Of a DNA stretch of 64,000 nt, positions 53,261-62,676 are shown one piece after another. Every line of letters starts with the position of its first letter. Position 1 is the first letter of the stretch. The stretch spans positions 95,400-159,399 of the forward strand of contig JACKPW010000014.1 of assembly GCA_024233215.1 (NCBI GenBank), in the 5' to 3' direction. A program made the position numbers and the translations under genes. The notes below the pieces were generated by a model, which worked only from the letters and a program-made list of their open reading frames with translations, did no database searches and was not told the origin of the DNA. Origin of the DNA: Verrucomicrobiales bacterium (GTDB lineage: Bacteria > Verrucomicrobiota > Verrucomicrobiia > Limisphaerales > J093).

Positions 53261-56200
53261 ATGAACACCCTGATGCGAGGCTTGGCGGTGGGGCTGTGCC
53301 CGGCGCTGGCGGGTGGGTTGTCTGCCGCCACGCAACTCGATCCGGAGTTCGACCCCGGCACCGGTGCTTCCGGTTCGATTGAAGCCATTGCCGTTCAAAG
53401 CGACGGGCGGTTGCTGGTGGCCGGGATGTTCGACGAGTTCAACGGGCAACCCCATCACCTGATCACCCGCCTGAACCCCGATGGCTCCGTGGACCCGACC
53501 TGGGACCTCGCTTCGGTAAGTCTGCCGGTAAACCGCGACCCTGAGGTGGTCGATCTCCTCGTCGACGGCGACGACAACGTGTTGCTGGTATGGCAGGACG
53601 ACTGGTGGCTTCGCGGGTGGCGCTTTGGCCGGGACGGACTTCGGGATACCTCGCGCGAGAGTCCGCTTCCCTACAGCTCGTTTGAGATCCGTCGTGGTAT
53701 TAGTTGGGGGGATCCAAGCTTGGCCCTAACCGCTTCGGGGGACGTTCTAGTGGGAAGGAACTGGGGGGAGACCGTCGGAACCGCGTTGAGGGGCTACGTC
53801 GCAATGGACAAGTATCATCCGGACGGGACCAGAGACTCGTCGTTTTCCCCTCAATGGCCCGACTTGAACGCCTGGTATTTCGGCGCCTCCGACGAAATCC
53901 ACAACCTGGCGGTCACGGAGTCCGGCCAGGTTCTCGTTGGCGGTGATTTTCAGGTGCTGGGGGAACTGGTTCGTGCCGCGTACGACATGCTCCGTTTCAA
54001 TCCTGACGGATCCCTGGACGAGGACGGATGCTGGACCAGCGGTTTCTACCACGTGCAGGCGTTGATTGCCCTGCCGGGGGACCGTGCCGTGGTTTGGGAT
54101 GGCCGGGATCTCAAGGTGGTGCAAAGAGACGGGACGCCCGTGGCGGATTTCACCAAGCCGAAGTTCGAGGGGGGATCTCCCGGGTGTCTCCAGCGCTTGA
54201 GCGACGACAGGATTCTGTTGGCAGGAGGCTTCACCAACATCAACGGCATTGCGCGAAACAAGGTGGCCGCACTGCTGGCTGACGGCACCGTCGATCCGAC
54301 GTTCGATCCCGGTGCCGGGCCGGCAATGCAGCCGTACCGCACACCTCAGGTCGTGACGCAGCCCGATGGCGGCGTTTTCGTCGCCGGGGATTTCGATGCT
54401 TTCGACGGCTTTCCCCGGGCCGGGGTGGCACGGCTCAAGCCGTTGTTTCCCGACAAACCCGCGGAGGTTTACCTCGATTCGACCGTTCTGCGAACGGCCG
54501 AAGCGGACGGCAGTCTGGAGGTCCAGGTGCTGCGCTGGCTCGACCTGGGCTCGGAATGCACGGTGGAGTATCGGACGGCCCCGCAAACCGCGGTTCCTGG
54601 AGAAGACTACCTGCCGCTGGGAGGCACCCTTGTGTTCGGTGTCGGCGAGACGAATAAGACGTTGATCGTTCCAATCTTGGACGACTGGCTGGAGGAACCA
54701 GACGAGACGTTCGAGGTGTTTCTGATCCATCCCGCCGGGGCAATCCTTGTACCCGGCCAGGACCGGGCTCTGGCCACGATTGTCAGCGATGACCAAGCAG
54801 TGGGATTCACTTCCGAGACGAGGGACGTTTACGAGTCTGGCGGCACATTCACCATCAGGCTCGATCATGATTTCGCGGCGGACGTTGTCTTGGACGACAT
54901 GACCGCGATCCTGGGCCGGGATTACCTGCATGCGGAGAGCATCGGTCCTTGGACGTTGATTCCGATTCAGGACAATCCCGTTTCGGACGGGGACCGGAGC
55001 TTTCGCGTGAGTCTGGTCAACTTCCGCCGCCCATACGTGCCTGGCGAGATCACCTCCCAAGTTGTCACCATCCGGGATAACGATACGGTCATAAGGCCGG
55101 CCCGTGGGGTCGACGCTCGGATCCTGGCAGTGGCTCCCGATGCCAACGACGGATGGTGGGCGGGCGGTGAGTTCACCGTCTACGATGGTTTCGAGAGACC
55201 GTATCTTGCGCACCTTCAGCCCGACCTGACATTGGACGAAAGTTGGTCGATGTCGAGGCCTCCGGATGGGGCGGTGGAGGACATTTGGACTGTTGATGAC
55301 GGTTCCGTGTACATCGTTGGTAGCTTTCGTTCGTTCGGTGATGCGTTTTCCCCGGGCGTGGCGAAGGTCCGACCGGATGGGGAACTGGCCCCAGGCTTTC
55401 AGCCGTACACGACAGCCTTGGGAGAAACGTTGGCGAGGCAATTCGTTGAGGTGCTGCCACTCTCTGACGGTTCCTTGGTTGCCGAGAACCGGAAGAGCGA
55501 ACTCGTTCATCTTAGCGCCGACGGGACGCTGCTCGGAATCCTCGAAGCTGCAACCAGAATCGCTCGGGGCCTGACACCGCTCCGGTCCGGTGGCTTCGCG
55601 CTCAACGACGGCAAGTTGGTTGTTTACCAAGAGGACTGCCACCGCGATCCCCGGTTCCCCGACACGACGATCGCGGGAGACGTTCTACTCCTCGCTCAGT
55701 CCGATGGTAGCTTGTGGTTGCCGGCGTCGCCTTACCCCTCTCGTTCCCTCCAACACATGTCTTCAAGAGGAGGGTTGCTCCGCGACCTCTCGGACATCGT
55801 GTTTGAGGGCCAGGATCGTCAGTTCCGGGTCAGGGCACTCGTTCGTCTTCCCGAGGACCGATTCCTCGCGTGTCTGGACCTCTCAGACCCCGAGCAAACG
55901 GGGACTTACCAAGCCCGATGGATACGGTTCCTCCCCGATGGACAGGTCGACTCGGAGTTTCGTTCGTGGGCACACTCCAGGCTCCTCCCTCCCCCTCCCA
56001 TCAGCCACTTCGTGGTGGCCGCCTCGGCACGGCCGGATCGTGAGATCGTCGTCTCGGTAACGGATACCGGAGCCACTCTGATGCGCCTGAATGCCGAGGG
56101 CTATCTGATAAACGACCTGCAGTTCGAGTCGATTGCGCGGCTCCCGAATGGTGAGGTCCATCTTACGTGGAAAGGCCAGCCTGGGACGACCAATTACTGG

Positions 56201-56335
56201 CTGGAGGTTTCCGATAACCTCACCGAGTGGGCAGAACTGCCCCCACCTGACGGCTGGCGCGTGGAGTGGATGAACCGCATCGACCGGGCCGCCGTGGGCA
56301 AATCCGCCCGCTTTTACCGACTGCGCTTCTGGTAG
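53261..56335 (+). CDS. Secreted delta-60 repeat and Calx-beta protein
   Basis: A 1024-residue exported protein with a signal peptide (residues 1-23). Delta-60 repeats (DGSVDPTWD, VQSDGRLLVAGMFDEFNG, DGTVDPTFDPGAGP) make a propeller-like first half. A Calx-beta-like domain follows (about 400-510), with VEYRTAPQTAVPGEDYLPLGGTL-type sequence and a second, partial Calx-beta (about 515-605), then more delta-60-like repeats. The C terminus (about 960-1024) is the shared module: NYWLEVSDNLTEW, then SARFYRLRFW. Adhesion or binding is an inference. Codon use is less GC3-biased than the neighbours, perhaps pointing to transfer. Confidence 0.82.
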   Translation: MNTLMRGLAVGLCPALAGGLSAATQLDPEFDPGTGASGSIEAIAVQSDGRLLVAGMFDEFNGQPHHLITRLNPDGSVDPTWDLASVSLPVNRDPEVVDLLVDGDDNVLLVWQDDWWLRGWRFGRDGLRDTSRESPLPYSSFEIRRGISWGDPSLALTASGDVLVGRNWGETVGTALRGYVAMDKYHPDGTRDSSFSPQWPDLNAWYFGASDEIHNLAVTESGQVLVGGDFQVLGELVRAAYDMLRFNPDGSLDEDGCWTSGFYHVQALIALPGDRAVVWDGRDLKVVQRDGTPVADFTKPKFEGGSPGCLQRLSDDRILLAGGFTNINGIARNKVAALLADGTVDPTFDPGAGPAMQPYRTPQVVTQPDGGVFVAGDFDAFDGFPRAGVARLKPLFPDKPAEVYLDSTVLRTAEADGSLEVQVLRWLDLGSECTVEYRTAPQTAVPGEDYLPLGGTLVFGVGETNKTLIVPILDDWLEEPDETFEVFLIHPAGAILVPGQDRALATIVSDDQAVGFTSETRDVYESGGTFTIRLDHDFAADVVLDDMTAILGRDYLHAESIGPWTLIPIQDNPVSDGDRSFRVSLVNFRRPYVPGEITSQVVTIRDNDTVIRPARGVDARILAVAPDANDGWWAGGEFTVYDGFERPYLAHLQPDLTLDESWSMSRPPDGAVEDIWTVDDGSVYIVGSFRSFGDAFSPGVAKVRPDGELAPGFQPYTTALGETLARQFVEVLPLSDGSLVAENRKSELVHLSADGTLLGILEAATRIARGLTPLRSGGFALNDGKLVVYQEDCHRDPRFPDTTIAGDVLLLAQSDGSLWLPASPYPSRSLQHMSSRGGLLRDLSDIVFEGQDRQFRVRALVRLPEDRFLACLDLSDPEQTGTYQARWIRFLPDGQVDSEFRSWAHSRLLPPPPISHFVVAASARPDREIVVSVTDTGATLMRLNAEGYLINDLQFESIARLPNGEVHLTWKGQPGTTNYWLEVSDNLTEWAELPPPDGWRVEWMNRIDRAAVGKSARFYRLRFW

Positions 56336-56491
56336 CGGGGGTGGTGCGTGTGCTGCGGAGCGCGAACGGCCTGTGGCGATGATCGCAGCACGGTGACGTC
56401 ACAATCCGGGGACGCGTCATCCCCGTACTGGCTTTTCCCATTCCGCAGGCGTCCGGTTCCCGCTATGCTCGCTCCCATCATTGTCATCGTC

Positions 56492-59400
56492 ATGAAAACG
56501 CGCTTGCTCCGATCCCTGCCTCTGCTCCTGGCGTTCGCGGCCCAGGTCGCCGCCCTCGCTGCCCTCGTGCCCACTGACCTGCGGTGCGAATACCTCCGCA
56601 ACCCGCTCGGTATTGATGCCACCGCCCCGCGCCTCAGCTGGGTCCTTGAATCGTCCGATCCCGACGCCCGCGACCAGCGACAATCCGCCTGGCAGGTGCT
56701 GGTCTCCGACGATGTCGCTGCGCTGTCTGCCGATCATGGCACGCTTTGGGATAGCGGTCGCGTGGCGTCGGAGCAGACCCTTCAGGTGGTTTACGCCGGG
56801 CAGGCGCCGGTGTCCGAGCAGGTCTGTTACTGGAAGGTCCGGGTCTGGGACCAGGACGGGCAGATCTCGGACTGGAGTGCGCCGGCACGTTGGTCGATGG
56901 GTCTCCTGCGGCCGGATGATTGGAAGGGGAAATGGATCGGGCGCGACGAGGTCGAGTCGAAGCCGGTGCCCCTTGCGGGAAACTGGATCTGGTATCCCGA
57001 AGGCGACCCCGCGTCGTCGGCCCCGGTGGGCACGCGCTATTTTCGGCGTGCCTTCAACCTCTCCGCCGCCGTGCCGGTGAAGTCGGCTCAACTGGTCCTG
57101 ACGGCCGACAACAGCTTCGAGGTGTTCGTCAATGGCGACAAGGTCGGCACCGGCTCCAACTTCAAGACCCCGTATGAATTCGATGTGGCGGCGCGGCTGC
57201 AAACGGGGCTCAACGTCATCGCGGTTTCCGCCCAGAACGTCGGGGACGCCGCGAATCCCGCCGGATTGCTCGCCAATCTCGATCTCGAATTCACCGATGG
57301 CGAACATCTCCTGATCCATTCCGATGCCGACTGGCGGACCGGTCGGGATGCCACCGACGGCTGGGCGGAACCGGTGTTCAACGAGGACGGCTGGCAACCG
57401 GCGAAAGTGCTGGGAGCGGTGGGGATGGGGCCCTGGGGGGAACTCAAGCAGGCGGAACAACGCCGCAACGTCGCCCGCTACCTGCGCAAGGAATTCGCGG
57501 TGCCGAAAGCCGTCCGTCGTGCGACCGCCTATTACTCCGGGCTCGGCCTTTCCGAGTTGTACCTCAACGGCCGGAAGGTGGGGGACGAGGAGCTTTCCCC
57601 GGGCCTGACCGAATACACGAAGCGCGTGTTCTACGTGACCCACGACGTCACGGAGCACCTCCAGCAGGGCGCCAACGCGGTGGGTGTCATTCTGGGCAAC
57701 GGCCGGTTCTTTGCCCCGCGCCTCGGTGAACCCACGTCGACCCGCACCTACGGCTACCCGAAGCTGCTGTTCCAGATGCGGGTGGAATACACCGACGGCA
57801 CTTCGGATCTGCTCGTGAGCGACGCCTCATGGCAGTTGACCACCGAGGGGCCGATCCGGGGCAATTGCGAGTATGACGGGGAGGAATACGACGCCCGTCG
57901 TGAGATGCCCGGTTGGACCCGAGCCGGTTTTCAGGATCCACTCGGCGCCAAGCCCTCTTCGGAAGGCCTGAGGCGTAGTTGGGAGGCTGCCCAGGTCGTC
58001 GAAGCCCCGGGCGGTGTGCTGTCGGCGCCGATGATGGAACCGATTCGCATTACGGAAGTCCTGCGGCCGGTGGCGGTCACCGAACCTCAACCGGGCCTGT
58101 TCATTGTCGACATGGGCCAGAACATGGTCGGCTGGCCACGATTGCGGGTCACCGGCCCGCGGGGGACCCGGGTCACCCTGCGACACGCGGAAACCCTCAA
58201 GTCCGATGGCACGCTCTACCTCGACAACATCCGTGGGGCGAAGGTCACGGACACTTACACGCTCAAGGGCGGTGACGCCGAGACCTACGAACCCACCTTC
58301 ACCTATCACGGCTATCGCTACGTGGAGCTGCGCGGTTACCCCGGGCAGCCCGACCTGACCACCCTCGAGGGTTGCGTGGTCAACGACGACCTGGAACGGA
58401 CGGGGCAGTGGCTTTGCTCGAACCCGCTCCTGAACCGCATCCTGCGAAATGTCTACTGGGGAGTGCGGGGGAATTACCGCAGTCTGCCCACCGACTGTCC
58501 CCAACGCGACGAGCGGCAGGGATGGTTGGGCGACCGCTCCGCCGAATCGCGCGGCGAGGTCTACCTCCACGACATTGCCGCCCTCTACGCCAAGTGGGTG
58601 CAGGACTTTGCGGATGGCCAGAAACCCAACGGCAGCGTGTCCGACGTCAACCCGCCGTACTGGCCGCTGTTTTCGGACAACATCACCTGGCCGAGCAGCA
58701 CGGTGATCATTCCCGGCCATCTCTGGGAACAGTATGCCGACACGCGCGTGGTGGAACGGCATTATCCCAGCATGAAGCGCTGGATGGATCACATGGCGGG
58801 GTTCATGAAGGACGGCCTCATGCCGCGCGACAATTACGGCGACTGGTGCGTGCCGCCGGAGGATCCGAAGCTGATCCATTCCCAGGACCCGGCGCGCAAG
58901 ACCAGCCCGGTGGTGCTCGGCACCACCTATTACTATCACTGCTGCCGGCTCATGGCCCGCTATGCCCGGTTGCTGGGCAAGGACGCCGACGCCGACGCCT
59001 TTGACACGCAGGCGGACGCGCTGGAAACGGCGTTCAACCAGAAACTGTATGACCCGGCGAAGGGGTGGTATGACAACGGCTCCCAGACTTCCTGCGTGTT
59101 GCCGCTGGCTTTCGGCATGGTGCCGGTAGACGCGCAGGGGCGGGTCTTCGCCCACCTGATCGACAAGATCACGAACGAAAGCCACAACCACATCGGTACC
59201 GGGCTTATCGGGGGCCAGTGGTTGATGCGCACCCTCACCGCGGGCGGGCGGGCCGATCTCGCCTACCAGCTGGCCTCGAACCGGTCCTACCCGAGTTGGG
59301 GTTACATGATCGAGAAGGGCGCGACCACGATCTGGGAGCTTTGGAACGGCGACACCGCGGATCCCGCGATGAACTCGGGCAACCACGTCATGCTCGTGGG

Positions 59401-59773
59401 CGACCTCATCATCTGGTTCTACGAGAACCTCGCCGGTATCAAGAGCGATCCCGCCCACGCCGGTTTTGGGCGGTTGCTGATGCGGCCGGAGATCGTCGGC
59501 GATCTCAAGTTCGTCCAGTCCTCCTTCGCTTCGCCGCACGGCATGATCCGCAGCTACTGGCGTCGCAACGGCGAACGTCTCGAGTGGCATGTGACCGTGC
59601 CGCCGAACGTGACCGCCCTGTTGAGTGTGCCGGCTGCTAAGGACGTTGCGGTGCTGGAAGGCGGCAAGGCCGCCGGCGGGCAACCGGGCGTCCGGTTTCT
59701 CGGGTGGGCGGATGGTCGCGCCGACTTCGACATCGGTTCCGGCGAATACCGGTTTACCAGCCGCCTGCCCTGA
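56492..59773 (+). CDS. Alpha-L-rhamnosidase, GH78
   Basis: A 1093-residue exported enzyme removing terminal L-rhamnose from polysaccharides or glycosides. Signal peptide (1-25), then an Ig-like N-terminal domain (LRCEYLRNPLGIDATAPRLSWVL-type start). The inserted carbohydrate-binding-like domain spans about 195-290 (DNSFEVFVNG, then NPAGLLANL), followed by the Bac_rhamnosid N domain (LYLNGRKVGDEELSPG) and beta domain. The (alpha/alpha)6 catalytic barrel carries TDCPQRDERQGWLGD (acid residues of the active site). A C-terminal beta domain follows. The frame is open to 56348; MKTRLLRSLP at 56492 gives the signal peptide. Not obviously in an operon. Confidence 0.92.
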   Translation: MKTRLLRSLPLLLAFAAQVAALAALVPTDLRCEYLRNPLGIDATAPRLSWVLESSDPDARDQRQSAWQVLVSDDVAALSADHGTLWDSGRVASEQTLQVVYAGQAPVSEQVCYWKVRVWDQDGQISDWSAPARWSMGLLRPDDWKGKWIGRDEVESKPVPLAGNWIWYPEGDPASSAPVGTRYFRRAFNLSAAVPVKSAQLVLTADNSFEVFVNGDKVGTGSNFKTPYEFDVAARLQTGLNVIAVSAQNVGDAANPAGLLANLDLEFTDGEHLLIHSDADWRTGRDATDGWAEPVFNEDGWQPAKVLGAVGMGPWGELKQAEQRRNVARYLRKEFAVPKAVRRATAYYSGLGLSELYLNGRKVGDEELSPGLTEYTKRVFYVTHDVTEHLQQGANAVGVILGNGRFFAPRLGEPTSTRTYGYPKLLFQMRVEYTDGTSDLLVSDASWQLTTEGPIRGNCEYDGEEYDARREMPGWTRAGFQDPLGAKPSSEGLRRSWEAAQVVEAPGGVLSAPMMEPIRITEVLRPVAVTEPQPGLFIVDMGQNMVGWPRLRVTGPRGTRVTLRHAETLKSDGTLYLDNIRGAKVTDTYTLKGGDAETYEPTFTYHGYRYVELRGYPGQPDLTTLEGCVVNDDLERTGQWLCSNPLLNRILRNVYWGVRGNYRSLPTDCPQRDERQGWLGDRSAESRGEVYLHDIAALYAKWVQDFADGQKPNGSVSDVNPPYWPLFSDNITWPSSTVIIPGHLWEQYADTRVVERHYPSMKRWMDHMAGFMKDGLMPRDNYGDWCVPPEDPKLIHSQDPARKTSPVVLGTTYYYHCCRLMARYARLLGKDADADAFDTQADALETAFNQKLYDPAKGWYDNGSQTSCVLPLAFGMVPVDAQGRVFAHLIDKITNESHNHIGTGLIGGQWLMRTLTAGGRADLAYQLASNRSYPSWGYMIEKGATTIWELWNGDTADPAMNSGNHVMLVGDLIIWFYENLAGIKSDPAHAGFGRLLMRPEIVGDLKFVQSSFASPHGMIRSYWRRNGERLEWHVTVPPNVTALLSVPAAKDVAVLEGGKAAGGQPGVRFLGWADGRADFDIGSGEYRFTSRLP

Positions 59774-60264
59774 GCCGGGCCCGGAGGCCGAAGCGGGAAC
59801 CTGAAATCCGACATCCGAAATCCGAAGCAAGCCCGAAGGCCGAAGGCCGACGCGCAAAGGCAGGGTCGAGAGCCTCGCAACGTCGACTCTCGAATCGGCG
59901 AAGCTCCACTTGGCTGGTTGCCATGTGCACGCCGGGCTACTTCGGGAGGGCGATCTCGGATTTGAAATCTCAGATCCTGGATCGCCCTTCCCGGTCGGAA
60001 TGCACTGGTCTCAGCCGTCTCCATCCACTTTCACCGCGAATGGACCCGAAGAAACACGAATAGGGAGGCAGTCCCCAACGAGAGCGAAAGTCTGCCGGAA
60101 GAGACACCGAACGGTGAGCGGGGGCTGGCCTCGAAGCGAACCGTAACCGCCCGCCCCCCCCGCGCGCTGCCCTCTGTGGGAATCCCTGCAAATCCGTGTC
60201 TGTCCTTCCACGGACTTGTTACGGCTTCGGATTTCGGGCTTCGAGCTTCGGATTTGCCTCCCGC
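59774..60264. other. Repeat-mosaic intergenic region
   Basis: 491 bases without a supportable gene. GAAATCCGACATCCGAAAT words (about 59802-59840) recur inverted at 60229-60262 (CTTCGGATTTCGGGC and CTTCGGATTTG), and GGATTTGAAATCTCAGATCC lies between. GACCCGAAGAAACACGAAT (about 60043) and AAATCCGTGTCTG (about 60189) are further short words of the type found repeated in non-coding DNA of PVC bacteria. Confidence 0.5.
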
Positions 60265-61560
60265 TCAGCCGTTCGCCAGCTTCTCCACTTCCGCCCTCAG
60301 GATGGTCAGGGCTTCCTCCGCTTCCTCGCGGGTGACATTCAACGCGGGAAGGAACCGCACCACCTGCGTTCCCGCCGGGACGGTCAGCAAACCCGCGGCG
60401 TGCAGGTGGTCGACCATCTGCAGCGAGACCGGTTTGTCGCTTTTCGCGAGCGCAGGGATCGACTCCTTCGGGGCGAACTCGATGCCGATCATCAATCCCA
60501 GTCCCCGGACCTCCCGGAGGAGTGCCGGATGCCGCGTCACGAGTGCCTGGAGCTGTTCCTTGACAAACGTCCCCATCTCCCGGGCGTTCTGATCCAACCG
60601 GTCGCGGTGCGCGATCTCCAACACCTTCAACGCCGCCGCGCAGGCGAGTGGGGTGCCGCCATACGTGGTGGCGTGGCTGCCCGGCCCGAGCAGATCCTGA
60701 TATGATTCCCGGATCCAAAACGCCCCAATCGGCATGCCGCTGCCCAGCGACTTCGCCATCGAGATCGCGTCCGGCAGGAAGCCATCCCCGCCGGGCACGC
60801 CTTCGAGCAGTCGTTGGAAACTGTGAAACCGGCCCGTGCGAAACTGGCCGCACTGGACGCCGTCCATCATCAACAACAGCCGGTGTTCGTCGCACAACCG
60901 CCGCAATCCCAGCAGGTATTCGGGCGTCGCAGGCGTGATGCCGCCTTCGCCCTGCACGCCCTCGATCAATACTGCCACCGTGGCCGGCGAAATCGCATGC
61001 CGCACGGCGTCGAGATCGTTGAACGGCACATGCCGGAAACCGGGAACCGCCGGGCCGAAACCGGTCTTCACCTTCTCCTGGCCGGTGGCGGCGATGCCCG
61101 CGAGCGTTCGTCCGTGGAACGAGTTCCTTGCGGTGAGAATCTCAAACCGGCCCTCCTCGTGCCCGAACCGTCGGGCGAGTTTGTAGAGCCCCTCGTTTGC
61201 CTCGGCGCCGCTGTTGGCAAAGAAAACCTTGCCGGGAGCCGTCAGTTTCACCAACGCCTCCGCCAACCGGCCCTGCGGCTCGTGGTAATAGAGGTTCGAG
61301 ATGTGAATCAGGGTCCGCGCCTGCGCGGCGATGGCTTCCGCCAGCTCCGGATGCGCATGGCCCAGACTGCACACCGCGATGCCCCCGCCGAAGTCGAGAA
61401 AACGGCGGCCGCCCACGTCCCAAAGCTGGCACCCTTCGCCCCGCGCGAACGCCAGGTCGAAGCGGCCGTACGTCGGTGCGACGTACTGCTGGAACAGCGC
61501 CTTCACCGATTCGAGGGTCGGTGCGGCGTCGGATTGAGCGGAAGAGCCGTTCTCTTTCAT
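60265..61560 (-). CDS. argD: Class III aminotransferase, acetylornithine aminotransferase-like
   Basis: A 431-residue PLP enzyme. FFANSGAEANEGLYKLAR binds the cofactor phosphate, LIEGVQGEGGI is typical of ArgD-type sequences, and SMAKSLGSGMPIGAF carries the Schiff-base lysine. In the canonical MDEVQ(T/C)G segment the glutamate is glycine here (MDGVQCGQFRTG), leaving the aspartate that holds the pyridine nitrogen. It most likely works in arginine synthesis; a related gamma-aminobutyrate or succinylornithine enzyme is possible. Ends next to the repeat mosaic. Confidence 0.85.
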   Translation of the reverse strand: MKENGSSAQSDAAPTLESVKALFQQYVAPTYGRFDLAFARGEGCQLWDVGGRRFLDFGGGIAVCSLGHAHPELAEAIAAQARTLIHISNLYYHEPQGRLAEALVKLTAPGKVFFANSGAEANEGLYKLARRFGHEEGRFEILTARNSFHGRTLAGIAATGQEKVKTGFGPAVPGFRHVPFNDLDAVRHAISPATVAVLIEGVQGEGGITPATPEYLLGLRRLCDEHRLLLMMDGVQCGQFRTGRFHSFQRLLEGVPGGDGFLPDAISMAKSLGSGMPIGAFWIRESYQDLLGPGSHATTYGGTPLACAAALKVLEIAHRDRLDQNAREMGTFVKEQLQALVTRHPALLREVRGLGLMIGIEFAPKESIPALAKSDKPVSLQMVDHLHAAGLLTVPAGTQVVRFLPALNVTREEAEEALTILRAEVEKLANG

Positions 61561-61748
61561 GGGCGGGAAAGCGTAGGGTGTGGGCGGCGGCGTGCAAGCA
61601 AACAGCGAGGCTCGGTTTCCTCATTTCTTTATCGTAGTCGCGGCTCGACTCGGACACCCCGGTCCCGTAGCGTCCGATCAACGGAGTCCCGAGGGTCGCT
61701 GGCATGTCGGATGCAAGCTCCCGTTGACTTCCGCCGATACCGAAAGGG

Positions 61749-62516
61749 ATGAAACCACTCAGACCATGGAGCCCGGCCAAGGAGAGCCTCCTGATTCTGG
61801 TCGGATGCCTGGCTGCCCCCCTTCCAGGCAAAGCCGCTGAGCGCGGGGGGGCGGACACGATGATCACGGCGGAAGTCCCGGAGCTCGCCTTCCGGAACCT
61901 GAACTTCGAATCCGCCGTCATCACTCCGGTGGCCGGGGACCCGTACCAACGGGTGGTTTCTCAGGATGCGCTGCCCGGGTGGACCGGACAGGTCGGCGGC
62001 GAGACCGAAGACCTGGCGCTGTTCAACAATCGCTTCCTCGACTCGGCGGGGATTGGCGTTCAGGGGCCCGGCAGCCTGACGCCGGTGGTTCAGGGCAGCT
62101 ACATGGCCACACTGATGGCGGGTCTGCGACTGGATGGGTTGGAGGGGGCGGAGTGGGTCGACGCAAGTCTGCTCCAAACCGGCCGGGTTCCGGGGGATGC
62201 CAGATCACTGCGTTTTTCCGCCAGCTTGTCCGGGGCTCCCGGCAGTTCGTTTGAGGTATCGCTCGGCGGCCAGGCTTTGGCGCTACAGGTTCTGGAGACG
62301 AGCGACACCTACCAAACCTACGGGGCGGACATCAGTCTGCTGGCGGGGGAAGTGTCCACACTGGCGTTTACGGTTCATCCGGCGCCGCTTCTTGGCAGCG
62401 GCTATCTGGAGTTGGACGCGATCCGCTTTTCACCGCTGCCCGTGCCCGAGCCCGACACGGTCTGGTTGGGTCTCATGGGAACGCTGGTGCTGCTGCTCCG
62501 AAGGGCGTTGCATTGA
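61749..62516 (+). CDS. PEP-CTERM sorting domain protein
   Basis: A 255-residue exported protein. A signal peptide (1-31, ending GKAAE), then a beta-rich domain opening LAFRNLNFESAVITPV, a start often seen in verrucomicrobial PEP-CTERM proteins. It ends VPEPDTVWLGLMGTLVLLLRRALH: the PEP motif, a hydrophobic stretch and two arginines for exosortase processing. Function is unknown. It lies 188 bases from the divergent aminotransferase start. Confidence 0.82.
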   Translation: MKPLRPWSPAKESLLILVGCLAAPLPGKAAERGGADTMITAEVPELAFRNLNFESAVITPVAGDPYQRVVSQDALPGWTGQVGGETEDLALFNNRFLDSAGIGVQGPGSLTPVVQGSYMATLMAGLRLDGLEGAEWVDASLLQTGRVPGDARSLRFSASLSGAPGSSFEVSLGGQALALQVLETSDTYQTYGADISLLAGEVSTLAFTVHPAPLLGSGYLELDAIRFSPLPVPEPDTVWLGLMGTLVLLLRRALH

Positions 62517-62529
62517 GGACGTCACCACC

Positions 62530-62583
62530 ATGCTTGATCACGTTGGCATCTTCGTGACGGATACAGGGAAGAGCCTGCCTTTC
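62530..62583 (+). pseudogene. Fragment of a VOC/glyoxalase-family gene (start only)
   Basis: ATG at 62530 begins MLDHVGIFVTDTGKSLPF, which matches the usual opening of VOC (glyoxalase/bleomycin resistance) proteins up to the position of the conserved FY. After that the frame continues 28 codons to a stop at 62667 without homology. It sits just after a PEP-CTERM gene and looks like the remnant of a gene cut off by rearrangement. Confidence 0.45.
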
Positions 62584-62676
62584 CCGCCACCGACCGACCA
62601 CCGGTCAGCGAGCGTCCTCCGGACCAGTGGAAACCGCTTTCGACTCCGAGAATTCAGCGCGGACTGACGTCCGTGG

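Noticed and set aside
53747..55642. 631-codon minus-strand frame opposite the delta-60 protein
   Set aside because: No domains and no signal; the plus-strand protein has clear repeats.
57827..59857. 676-codon minus-strand frame opposite the rhamnosidase
   Set aside because: Shadow of the GH78 gene.
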